The notes under the pieces: generated by a model | Database searches by the model: none | Told to the model about the DNA's origin: nothing | Seen by the model: only the letters and a program-made list of their open reading frames with translations | DNA from: Cladorrhinum sp. PSN259 | Lineage: Eukaryota > Ascomycota > Sordariomycetes > Sordariales > Podosporaceae | Direction of reading: 5' to 3' | Assembly: GCA_033725935.1 (NCBI GenBank) | Contig: MU867092.1 | Location: 372,001-436,000, forward strand | DNA length: 64,000 nt | Part shown: positions 43,344-52,658 of the stretch, piece by piece | How positions within the stretch are numbered: position 1 is the first letter of the stretch | How the letters are laid out: the number at the start of each line of letters is the position of its first letter | Position numbers and translations under genes: made by a program

Positions 43344-45095
43344 TCAAACAAGCGCACTTGATCCCTTGGACAGTCCCACTCGACGCCATCCTTTTTTCAC
43401 AGTGACGCTCTCACTGACCGGCTTTTCAGTAGGAATCACCGCTGGCGATTCTTCTCGTTCAGCCCCAGAAGAACCCCAAGCAATGCCGAGGCCACGCGCA
43501 ACCTGCCCCGAGAACATAAACCACACCATAACCCCAACCAGTACCAGGGAGGACGGCATAGCAATAGCCCAGAACTGGCCAAATCTCGCCTCGCCCGGCG
43601 CCCACTCTCCATTCATGCCCAATATAGCCGCAGTCGTACTGATAGGAAGGAAGAAGGTCGCCATAAAAGTCAGCACCAGCACCAGCCGATTATGCTCGGT
43701 GCTCCGCCTAGCCTCCTCAACTCCCATTCGGGTCTGTTGAATGCTCGAAAGCGACGTGACGTGCTCGATGACCTCCTGTACGCGGATGAAATCGTCATTT
43801 AGCAAGGATAAAACCCAGGCATAGTCTTTTTCCGCCGAGTTCTCTCTCTTCTCGTGGCTGCCGCTGGTGAAAGCCGTCCATGGAGTCGGCCCACCGGACG
43901 CACATAGCTTGTGCTGGCTTCTTGCAAATTCGAGGCCCCGCTTCAGGCGCTGGCGCATCCAGAACAGCGCAGAGTGCACCTGCTCGAACTGCTGCGGTGT
44001 GGTGATGCCGTCGCCGCGCTCGCCTTGGAGGCGCCACTCGATGGTGTTGATGTGACGGACGCAGTATGTGTGCACTGCTACCCACTCCGCCGCCATGACG
44101 CGGTAGATGCTGTCCATAAAGACGGCCAGTGGGGGCCGGGTCGTCTCCGAGTCACACCCAGTGAGGTAATCATCCACCAGCTGCTTCGCAACAAGCCCAA
44201 TACATGTTTTGTGTGACGCCAGCATGCCGCTATCAGGTGTATTCAGTCCCAACACCCTTGGAAATAACGGCTCCGCCAACCTTGCCCCCAGTCCCATTCC
44301 CACATCCAGCACCGGGTCGACAAGCACAACCCCCAGTTTCCATGTCTCCTTTGCCACCTCATCCGTTCCATCCACCTCCGCCGCAGTACTATAACCTCCG
44401 AACCAAACAGCCATGTGTCTCCTCTGAACCAGCACCAGCGGAAACTCGGTGCGCGCCCCAGAAGGGTCTGTCCGCTGACATGGTTCCATCAGCCCGTAAT
44501 TCGGTCTGCACCTCCAGTAGGCCTGTGCAGCTACGGTCTGGGCACCGCCGTAGGTTAAACCTTGAGGCGGGCACCGTTCAAGCTCCCGATACTGGTGAAA
44601 GAGAAATTTGATATGGCGTTCGCGGCTCGCCAAGGATGGAAAGGCTGGTAGGTGCGGGGCAAGGGAGGGGAGGAAAGATGTGGAGGGACTGTCATTAAAG
44701 AACGAGTTTAGGCAAGAGAGGAAGGATTGATCGAGGAGGGAAATAAGGGTGGAGATTGTGGCGAGGGAAGGTGATTCGATGATGAGGAAGATGGAGGTGC
44801 TGCTGGGAAGTTGAGGCGAAAGGAGGGAGGGGAGAGAAGAGGTGGGAATGGAAGGGAGGTGTGTGCATTTGGATCCGGGGCCGAGTGGTGTTGTATGCTC
44901 CGTGTCATTCGTAGCGTCTTGAGAAGAGAGGCGACCAGAGATTTCAAGAGCTTCGATCGAGGTCTTGCATTTGGATGCCCGGGACCCCGAACGGCTTGCG
45001 TCGCGAACGAAGGCGAAGATGTGAGGATATTGTGATTCGTGTAGGCCGTCAAGGATGCCATGTTCAAATACATCTAAGGCTTTAGGGTGCGCCAT
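43344..45095 (-). CDS. CorA-like (GMN-motif) membrane protein, 583 aa
   Basis: Single exon; the start at 45095 (MAHPKALDVFEHGILDG) is preferred to the in-frame ATG at 45215. A long soluble N-terminal domain (with Ser/Pro-rich insert) precedes a helical stretch (FIRVQEVIEHVTSLSSIQQT, then ARRSTEHNRLVLVLTFMATF). The two C-terminal membrane helices follow: the first ends FFLPISTTAAILGMNGEWAP, carrying Gly-Met-Asn, and the second is WAIAMPSSLVLVGVMVWFMF. This is the CorA fold. The protein differs clearly from the other CorA-like gene at 2.3-4.4 kb in length, intron content and sequence, so they are not a recent duplication. The ion specificity is unknown. Confidence 0.82.
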   Translation of the reverse strand: MAHPKALDVFEHGILDGLHESQYPHIFAFVRDASRSGSRASKCKTSIEALEISGRLSSQDATNDTEHTTPLGPGSKCTHLPSIPTSSLPSLLSPQLPSSTSIFLIIESPSLATISTLISLLDQSFLSCLNSFFNDSPSTSFLPSLAPHLPAFPSLASRERHIKFLFHQYRELERCPPQGLTYGGAQTVAAQAYWRCRPNYGLMEPCQRTDPSGARTEFPLVLVQRRHMAVWFGGYSTAAEVDGTDEVAKETWKLGVVLVDPVLDVGMGLGARLAEPLFPRVLGLNTPDSGMLASHKTCIGLVAKQLVDDYLTGCDSETTRPPLAVFMDSIYRVMAAEWVAVHTYCVRHINTIEWRLQGERGDGITTPQQFEQVHSALFWMRQRLKRGLEFARSQHKLCASGGPTPWTAFTSGSHEKRENSAEKDYAWVLSLLNDDFIRVQEVIEHVTSLSSIQQTRMGVEEARRSTEHNRLVLVLTFMATFFLPISTTAAILGMNGEWAPGEARFGQFWAIAMPSSLVLVGVMVWFMFSGQVARGLGIAWGSSGAEREESPAVIPTEKPVSESVTVKKGWRRVGLSKGSSALV

Positions 45096-46005
45096 TATCT
45101 TCACTTGCCGCCCTATTCTGATTGTGGGTGATTGCGGAGAGTGAAGGTCTAAAAGGAATAGAGGAACCAGATGAGCGTCTATTGCAATGCCTAGAGGCTG
45201 CAAGCTGCCTCGCAAGGCTTATAATGCATAAGTACGGCGCGGAAGCCTCTGGGACACGTGTGCCGGGCGAACGAGGCGGGATCCTCTGCCAGCGAATCAA
45301 CCCAAAGTAAAGAAGCCGCCCAGCTGTAGCAGTCAGCGCCGCGTCTGAGAATAGCGGTCCCAAGCCTGAGGAGAAACGGGAGCCCGCCCAATACCTTTTT
45401 CTCCCACAATCCTTGCGTCAGCAAATATGGCTCCGTCAATCCCATGGCTTCTCCGTGCTATGTTTCACATCATTTCCCACTCATGGTAATGGTAAGAGAC
45501 TGCACCACCTAGGGGTACCGTAGATGATCAAAGCTCATACATCGCCGTGGCGACAATTTATATCGGGAGATTGGCTCAGTAGCGACATACCATCGATAGC
45601 TCCTAATTCAATAACTTTAACTGGCGTTTTTGCGAAAAATATTAAAACTTATCCCCTTATTTCACTATTAATGTAATTACCTTTTCGGATAGCTACATTA
45701 GATCTTTAACCTTTATTTTATAACTTTATTTTTATAAAAGTAAGTTGTATCTCTTGTTTCTATATCCCTGAAAAAAAAAGACAACAATAATGAAAACTCC
45801 GATAAAATGCTGTGCTGAAGAAAACAAAAAGAAAACAAAAGGAAAAAAAAAAAAAAAAGAAATACCACCAACACATAATTAATGCAAATCCAATCTGTAA
45901 TCCAACCCCCTCTCCCCATCCCACTGAACACAATAATGCAAATCCAATCTGCAATCTCTTCTCCCCATCCTCCTCAACCTTTTTTTTCTTTGTGTGACCG
46001 TGACA
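45096..46005. other. AT-rich spacer with a short direct duplication
   Basis: AATGCAAATCCAATCTGTAA at about 45881 recurs as AATGCAAATCCAATCTGCAA at about 45934, each followed by a CTCTCCCCATCC-like block: a tandem duplication of about 53 bp. A/T runs fill 45600-45870. No gene recognised. Confidence 0.5.
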
Positions 46006-47154
46006 TTAAACAATCTCAACCCCGCCAGCCCTCAACCTCCTAATCACGCTCTCGCTTCCCAAATCTCTCGTCCCGACCCTCTCCCGCCTCATCTCGCCAC
46101 AAACTGCCATGTGCGCCAACCACAAGACTCTGTAAATCTCTGCGTACTCCGTCTCCCCGTTCCACTCGAACCCTTCCGAGCTCCGCCGCGCGATATCAGC
46201 CAACCTCGCGTGGCTAGACTCGGTCAAGTCGACGTCAATAATGTGATGCTCGGCCCCCTTGACGGGAAACCGATAGACGACGTGCTTCCACTCGGATCTG
46301 CGGATCTCCATCTCCCTCGCCCTGTCGTAGGCCGAGTCCCTCGTCGCGCGCATCTGGGACATTCTCTCCAAAGGGGAGTCCGGGAGGAGGTCCCAGTTTG
46401 CGTCTATTGCGGGGGGCATCAAGTGGCCCGGAGAGAAAGCGGGTAAAGCGGTGGGGGTGGGACGTAGTTTCAAGTTTGAGAGGTTACGGAGGGAAGAAAG
46501 AGGGGGGATCTCGGGGGCTTCAACAACCTGCGTTGTGGGGATGTCGTCAATCTTGGATGCGGGAGGGGAGTAAACGGAGGATGCCTTTGTCGATGCTGCC
46601 TGACGGGGAGAAGAATTGGAATTGGCGGCGGAGGGCTGGAGGTCGTCACCTGACGAGGACGAGTTCTGGGGGTTGGGCGAGTTGTGCGTCGTTGATGGCT
46701 CGGGAGACATGATCATTGCCCCGCGGGAGGAGGAACCGTTTGCTACCAGGGGCGGCATCTGCCGGGTCGACATTGGTGGGGAGTTGTAGATCATTGAGCT
46801 CGAAGGGCCGCCGAGCTGAGGCGAGGTAAAATTGGTGCCGGTGCCCGTGCTGGGACGGTAGATTTGTTTAGCCGATGAAGAGTTCCCGTCCGGAGACATG
46901 AGTGGGGACATTGCGAGCATTGGAGGTGGAGGGCTCTGGAATGCCATTGCGGCGAACTGATGTTCTTCCGAGGGCTTCGCGGGCGATCGAGGAGGTGTTC
47001 GGGGCTTGACGTTGCGGTAGCGGGATGGAGATGTTCTTGGTGATGGCCTCTTGAGGGGAACCATGAAAAGCTCCTGGTCGCTTTTGCTGTCAATGGCCTC
47101 GATCAAGGGCGCTGACTCGCTGGTGATGGAGCGAGTGTTTGGCTGGTATTCCAT
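46006..47154 (-). CDS. Largely disordered protein of unknown function, 382 aa
   Basis: Single exon. Residues 30-270 are Ser/Pro/Asn-rich low complexity with many SP and TP sites (TSPSRYRNVKPRTPPRSPAK; MSPLMSPDGNSSS), which suggests phosphorylation by proline-directed kinases. Residues 270-380 are folded-looking, with a charged helix (ATRDSAYDRAREMEIRRSEW), a strand-rich part and a helical end (YAEIYRVLWLAHMAVCGEMR). No family recognised. Intracellular location is likely, as no signal or membrane helix is present. Confidence 0.7.
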   Translation of the reverse strand: MEYQPNTRSITSESAPLIEAIDSKSDQELFMVPLKRPSPRTSPSRYRNVKPRTPPRSPAKPSEEHQFAAMAFQSPPPPMLAMSPLMSPDGNSSSAKQIYRPSTGTGTNFTSPQLGGPSSSMIYNSPPMSTRQMPPLVANGSSSRGAMIMSPEPSTTHNSPNPQNSSSSGDDLQPSAANSNSSPRQAASTKASSVYSPPASKIDDIPTTQVVEAPEIPPLSSLRNLSNLKLRPTPTALPAFSPGHLMPPAIDANWDLLPDSPLERMSQMRATRDSAYDRAREMEIRRSEWKHVVYRFPVKGAEHHIIDVDLTESSHARLADIARRSSEGFEWNGETEYAEIYRVLWLAHMAVCGEMRRERVGTRDLGSESVIRRLRAGGVEIV

Positions 47155-48697
47155 CGTACGGTTGTTTTAGTGGTGAAGAATTGTGAATTAAAATGCCTTG
47201 CTGTATGGTAGTGATGGAGTTCTATTGTTTCATGATCTGCGTCGATCACTTCTGGAAGCGAAGAACGTTTGTTTATATGTTTTGCACCTCGTAAAAGGAG
47301 GAGCCGGTGACGATGGCCTCCGAGTCGATCAGCATTGAATGCTCGGTAGGTTTTGCTGTCGGCAGCCATGGTGACCATAAACAATCTGTTTGGACTCTAT
47401 GGGCCTGAAACTGTGAAATTGGTAGGAAAATGTATGGGCCACGCAGCGAATTCCTTATGGTGTAGGTAGATGGTGACCGTTCTGCGGGCATTCAGATGAT
47501 GAGGGCCCTTTGTAGGAGTACGTCCGATCTCTGACGCCAAAAGACCGCTGGTCGGTACTTGGATGGGTTTGAAACAAGCCTCCCGTTTGAAACCGCTGCA
47601 TCTGAAAATCAAGAGGCCCGATCGAGAGGCCCAGGTGGCAGTGTTTCCCCGCAAACATGATGACCAACTTCATCATCTGTGCCACCATCTCACAGCATAT
47701 CGGCATCCAGACGATGAAACCACAAAAATAAGCTTGTTTAAAAAAGGGGCGCAGCAGTTATTATTTTTCCGAGTTTATAAAAACCATAACAGCGCCTTCT
47801 TCCTCCCCATCATTCCTCACTTGGAAAGAAATCGTCTTTCCCTCCCAACCCAGTCGGGATTGATCTGGCATAGTTTGGTTCCATGGTGTTACCTACATCT
47901 TCCAGGTTGTTCATCTCTTCATCAAGTACAGTTTGACCCCGGTCCCTCGGGCTAATCCATCACTCCTTGGATCTTTGGAACAAATCATCTGCATCCGTGA
48001 TCACCTTTTCAGCCTGCGCTTCTATCGCCTCCAGAATAAGTTTCAAAAGTGAGGGACGTCGGCTGTGAATGTCGGGTTTGGCCTGCCAGAGGAAAGGATC
48101 TAAATGATACTTTCACGATGTATCCTGTCCTTGAATAAAATTGGTTGAGCAAGCCCATAAGCATAAGCAAGTCCGTGAACAAGCCCGCAAGCCGAATCCA
48201 CGGCGCTAAGCAAACCCGTAAGCCGGGCTTCCTCAGTGGAACTCGGGGCAAGCGGACGCGACACGCCGCACCCGGGGGAGTCCGGGCAGGTGGGAAAGAT
48301 TTGCTCCGCACCCGGGGAAGTCTGATTATTGTAGAAGTAAGGCGGAGGAGTGTTAAGCCGCAACTTGTCTACATGCTAAGATCATTAGGAGTCTATGAAG
48401 CGAATCACTACCCTGATAAAGTTCATTGTGGAGGGGTCAACACACTTTCAGGTATGACTCTAAAAGAAATGTGGGATCTGCTAAAACTAAGCATTACTCC
48501 GGTGAGGCTGAGCAGAAAACTGGAACCACCTGTATTTTTGAACATAAATCTGCCAAGGACTCCAGCTTGGCAAAAAAGATGGCCTCTCTCACAGGTTCTA
48601 CTTGTCAACTCTTCTAAGCTTATCCTCAATTACCACTCGAGATTTTTTTGGTAGGATCCCTAGACCCAAAAAAACAATGTAGCCATGTTTGCTTACA
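47155..48697. other. Long spacer, no gene assigned
   Basis: 1.5 kb. A short repeat of AAGC-CCGTAAGC words occurs at 48150-48220. A 169-codon plus-strand frame at 48145-48654 lacks any recognisable feature and is not called. Confidence 0.45.
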
Positions 48698-48706
48698 ATA
48701 TATATA
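48698..48706 (+). promoter_or_regulatory. TATATATA box just before the protease gene
   Basis: It ends two bases before the first ATG (48708). If it is the TATA box, the message starts about 30 or more bases later, which favours the ATG at 48768. Confidence 0.4.
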
Positions 48707-48707
48707 G

Positions 48708-50297
48708 ATGATGCTTTTGCTGGGTTTGGATCTGTCGCCCAAGGCGGGCTATCGCACCACTTTATGGATGATGGCAGTCATCCTGACAGTGGTCCTAGAG
48801 CAGTCTAGGGTTGCGGCAGCGGACACGCCACACACCACTGTAACCAATCCAAAGGCATCAATAGGAGTACTTTCCAATGGTCCAGATCCCGACAACCACA
48901 TTTGCACAGCATCGATCATCGACAGCCCTCGTGGCAATATCATCGTCACTGCTGCGCACTGTGTGACAGACATGAAATCGGGCACACTGAAAGACACTGT
49001 CTATTTTACCCCTGGGTATGACAAGGGCAAAACTCCCCACGGTACCTTCAAGTCACAGGCACAGGCGATATATGTCAGTCCCAACTGGATCCCGACTAGA
49101 GATGACTACGGCAACGTCGACGGCAAGGGCTCGCCTTGGGATGTTGCCTTTGTAGCTCTGCTGCCCTTAAATGGGAAGTACGTAGCTGAAGCGGCAGGTG
49201 CCTCGCTGACTCCTGACTTTAACCCGACCCTACCGACGGCGGTGCAGGTGTTTGGCTACCCATCAGACAAAACACAATACAAGAACGAGTTCTATGTCTG
49301 TGACGCTACTGCCACTGCAGAGCATACCGACTGGGAAGAGCTCTTGTGCACCGGTATCCCGGGTGGCTTTAGTGGCGGGCCTTGGATCACCGGGGGCTCC
49401 AAGGTCATCGGCGTCATCGGCGGCGAGGGTCAGAATCTTAAAGCGTCTGACCCTCGTAACTTCGCCGTGCGCTTCAGTGCGAAAATCCGAGCGTTGTATG
49501 ACACAGCAGTCGCCAACACGGTCGCGGTCAACCTGGGTTACAAGCTTGGCGACGGCCCGCTATGGAAGCATGCCGATCTTATCACGACCGGCTGGTTCAC
49601 TGGCAGCAAGCAGATGGACATGATCGTCAAATGGAGTGACGGTGAGGTGACCCTCTACCAGGGAGGCTCGACCGACGACCCGCAGAAGCCCTTTGCAGGT
49701 GAAACGCAGATGGCAAAGTCCGGCAGCATCTGGACCTACGCCAAGGGGATTGCGACTATTGACAACGTTGCTGTTGTTGTGACGTGGAGCGACGGCGAGG
49801 TGTCGTATTACGGCACTGTGGACAAGAATGGCTTCAGGGGTGAGGTACAGCTCAAGGCACCCAACAGTCTATGGGCCGACCACGCCTATTACGTTGCTGG
49901 CGTCGGCCCTCACCTGTGCGTTGTGTGGAGCGACGGCGAGACGTCGCTCTACCGCGGTGTCTCGGCCAACGGACTCTCCATCGAGCAGACACTGATTGCG
50001 CCCAACAGCGTGTGGACTAATGTACGCTCGCTCTCAGGCGGCAACTGGATAGGTTCTACCGGCTTTGACCTGCTAGTACGCTGGGTCGACGGAGAGTTCA
50101 CCATCTACGGTGACGTGTTCGATAAGGGATTCACGGACGAGCACCAGGTGGAGGCACCCAATGGCCTGTGGAAGAACGCCATCGTAACTGCGGGTCGCGG
50201 CAACGCCATTCTCGTTCGCTGGATTGACGGTGAAGTCAGCCTTTACCCGAATGTCGACGGGAAGCTACACCGTGAGATCCAGCTCGTGGCACCGTGA
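48708..50297 (+). CDS. Secreted trypsin-fold serine protease with five C-terminal W-x-D-G-E repeats, intronless
   Basis: The longest form has 529 aa; the in-frame ATG at 48768 (residue 21, MMAVILTVVLEQSRVAA) gives a cleaner signal peptide and fits the TATA position. Residues 50-270 are an S1-type protease domain with His84 (VTAAHCV), Asp145 (SPWDVAFV) and Ser222 (GGFSGGPW). The residue before the Ser is Phe rather than the usual Asp, as in non-tryptic branches of the clan. Residues 285-529 hold five repeats, each with a W(S/V/I)DGE core at 309, 360, 407, 459 and 505, and with LYxGV, GF and APNSLW signatures between; this looks like a five-bladed propeller or lectin-like fold. As far as I recall, such a pairing is more familiar from actinobacteria. 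It would digest extracellular protein, with the repeats likely binding a ligand (inference). Confidence 0.85.
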   Translation: MMLLLGLDLSPKAGYRTTLWMMAVILTVVLEQSRVAAADTPHTTVTNPKASIGVLSNGPDPDNHICTASIIDSPRGNIIVTAAHCVTDMKSGTLKDTVYFTPGYDKGKTPHGTFKSQAQAIYVSPNWIPTRDDYGNVDGKGSPWDVAFVALLPLNGKYVAEAAGASLTPDFNPTLPTAVQVFGYPSDKTQYKNEFYVCDATATAEHTDWEELLCTGIPGGFSGGPWITGGSKVIGVIGGEGQNLKASDPRNFAVRFSAKIRALYDTAVANTVAVNLGYKLGDGPLWKHADLITTGWFTGSKQMDMIVKWSDGEVTLYQGGSTDDPQKPFAGETQMAKSGSIWTYAKGIATIDNVAVVVTWSDGEVSYYGTVDKNGFRGEVQLKAPNSLWADHAYYVAGVGPHLCVVWSDGETSLYRGVSANGLSIEQTLIAPNSVWTNVRSLSGGNWIGSTGFDLLVRWVDGEFTIYGDVFDKGFTDEHQVEAPNGLWKNAIVTAGRGNAILVRWIDGEVSLYPNVDGKLHREIQLVAP

Positions 50298-50430
50298 GAT
50301 AAGGAGTGAGGAAAGCGTTTCATATGTACATTAATGGGAATTTAAGGATCTGATTTAACTGTTATATATGTGCAACAATTTGGAAAACGCCGTTAAGTGT
50401 TTGAAACTCTGTTTACTGTTTACATTATCT
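50298..50430. other. 3' flank of the protease gene
   Basis: AT-rich. It leads directly into the inverted-repeat element. Confidence 0.4.
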
Positions 50431-50594
50431 AACCGTTGCAAATGGCTTAACCGTTGGATTTGAAATAACCTTTGGTGGGAAGTAAACAAAGTAAGGTTTA
50501 CTAGCCTTGGATTTCTGGGCCGAACCAAGGTTCAGAGTGGGCTAGGCTAGGGTGCAAGTGGATGCGGGTATTCCCAGAGGGCAGGAGCTGCCCG

Positions 50595-50880
50595 GCCACG
50601 CCTATACCCACGCCTATACCCACACCTACACCCATACCTACAACCGCACCCACACCTACACCTACACCCAGACCCAGGCAGTGCCTTGGATCTTTGCATC
50701 TTCGAAGTGTTGGCCATTTTCCATTTCAACCACCACACCCAGGCACCGGCGATGGCTTCGGCATACATACCCACACCCACATATGCGTGGGCATGGCTTG
50801 CGCACCCACACAGGCACAGGTATGGCACCACACCCACACCCACACCCACATACCCACACACCCGCACACACACACAGGCT
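50595..50880. repeat. ACCCAC/ACCTAC-type hexanucleotide microsatellites
   Basis: Two blocks (50595-50680 and 50760-50880) of CCCACACC, CCTATACC and CACACCC units. All the long frames overlapping them are low-complexity artefacts. Confidence 0.85.
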
Positions 50881-50939
50881 TCCTGGCTTGCAGCCATGCC
50901 GGAGACTGGCCACATCTCCCATCCCAGGGCATCTCCGGC

Positions 50940-51021
50940 AGGCTGAGTGGCAGGCAGGTAGGCTGGTAGGTAGGTGGGTAGGCAGGCACGTAGCTGGGTA
51001 GGTAGGTGGGTGGGCAGGTAG
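50940..51021. repeat. GGTAGG/GGCAGG tetranucleotide-like repeat
   Basis: Imperfect GGTA and GGCA units across about 80 bp, inside the inverted-repeat element. Confidence 0.8.
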
Positions 51022-51215
51022 AAGTAAATAAAAGAAGGGTTATGGCTGCAGAAAAAAAAACCCATAATTTGCGGTAAAGTACCTAGGAAACAACTGTTTA
51101 TAAACACCAACGGTTAAGCTGAAATCCAACGGTTAAGCCATCTCTAACGGTTAACTTTCTGGACCAACTCTATGGAAATAAAACAACGGTTGTAAATAGC
51201 AACCGTTGCCTAGGT

Positions 51216-52658
51216 AGCCCCACATCTCCCATTAATGACATACTACCCTCTTGGGCCGAAGACTGAGGCTCGTCCAAATATCACGCTATATCAAGGGTTT
51301 TGTCTACATTTGACATTTCAAGTGTTTCTATAAAGTTGTGCAAAGCAAATGTAGACCAGATGGTTGTGCACCTATAGTATTTGACTTGTATTGCTTTCAT
51401 GCAAGTAGCCCAGTAGTCTAGTTGATAAAAAGACCCAATGACGCTTGTCGGTGGCTTGATAGTCGGGAGAGCTGCGCCGGTGACGGACAAGGCCTGGCCC
51501 TATCGACGGCTTTGATATGAATCGGCACTGCTTAGCCGTATAAGGGGGTGTAGGGAGCAGGTCAGAGCGCGCCAGGAGCTTATATTTGTTATCAAACGTT
51601 TACAACTTGTTTAAAATATCAATTCAAATTTCAAATTCCTACCAGGGTAGCCCACGAAGCCCTCAATCGCTCCGAAACTCCCCCAAGACGGCTCCATTAT
51701 TTAACATTTTAGAAACTGAGTTCCCCGAATTACCGAGTGGTTCATGAGCCATTCATATAAATAAGCCGCTCAAACTTTTGCTGATTTAATAGAGGAAGGA
51801 ACCGTATAGAGGTTGTGGGTAATCCTTTCTCAGTTGCCAAACGTTTCGAGCTTATACCCGCTTATGGGCAGCTCCCAAGACCCCCTCCCAAGGGCGGTTA
51901 AGTGTAGAGGCGTCTTCCCGATCTTTGGGCGACGGTAGCTTCGAAAAGACCAGATCCAGCAGCGCTTCGTATTACTGGATGGCTTCGCGGAGGTCGCTGT
52001 GGCTAGAGTATGTCAACAGAGCTAAATCACTTCCTCAGATGCACCCAGGTCAGCGCTCCATAGTTAACAACAGTCGGAACTAACTTCCTACAGGCCCAAA
52101 GGCGGACATTTTCCGCTCTTCCCGAGCAATCCCGAACACACTCAAAATGCGAAGAAGATAATGGTAGGGATGACGGAAATGACCAAGACGAAAGCATAGC
52201 AAAGCACGGGTCTGGAAGGGTTTCGTTGCCCCTTATGAAGGCTGTCAGTATTCTTGTCCGAAAGGATAAACAGAATCACGAGGCCAACTAATTCGAAGCA
52301 CAAGAACACCAAGAATCAGGACAGGTAAGAAAAGAATGTGAACGTGCGGAGAAATGCTTGACTTCTATTCGCCTGTAATAGAAAAGTGGCGAGTACTAGT
52401 AGAAATCCGAAATATCAGAAAAAGTCACCACGATGCACACGATGTATCAGATAGATAAAAGAGCAAAACGAGTCTAATACGGATAAAACTAAATCTCAAA
52501 AGATAAACTACACCTCAAAACATGCTTGTGCATGCCACCAGAAAGATACAAAAGGAAAGTTCCTAGCTTGTAAAGTAACCGACCGACCACCTGCCCAACT
52601 TCCCTTCCCAACTTCCCCTTGCCACCTTGCCTTCCCAGATATGCTTGTCTATGACAGA
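51216..52658. other. Long spacer with one possible membrane-protein fragment
   Basis: Mostly empty. On the minus strand, 52315-52142 is open for 58 codons and reads as two hydrophobic segments (FLVFLCFELVGLVILFILSD and VLCYAFVLVISVIPTIIFFA) around a polar loop, then stops. It has no ATG and no clear upstream exon, so it may be a remnant or the last exon of an unrecognised gene. Confidence 0.35.

Larger units (their letters stand above)
50431..51215. mobile_element. Inverted-repeat element with AACCGTT motifs and a microsatellite core
   Basis: The left arm at about 50431-50463 (CTAACCGTTGCAAATGGCTT then AACCGTTGGATTT) is matched in inverted orientation at about 51119-51151. The right side extends through further AACGGTT/AACCGTT words to 51215. 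Between the arms lie ACCCAC/ACCTAC microsatellites (50595-50680, 50760-50880) and a GGTAGGTGGGTAGGCA tract (50940-51020). There is no coding capacity. It is probably a non-autonomous DNA element. A further copy of its outer end is at 42931-42972. Confidence 0.5.

Noticed and set aside
48145..48654. 169-aa plus-strand frame
   Set aside because: Begins in a short AAGC-rich repeat, has no motif or homology I recognise, and no transcription signals.
50547..51110. Several 85-187 aa frames on both strands
   Set aside because: All are translations of the ACCCAC and GGTAGG repeats (His/Thr or Cys/Gly/Val runs).
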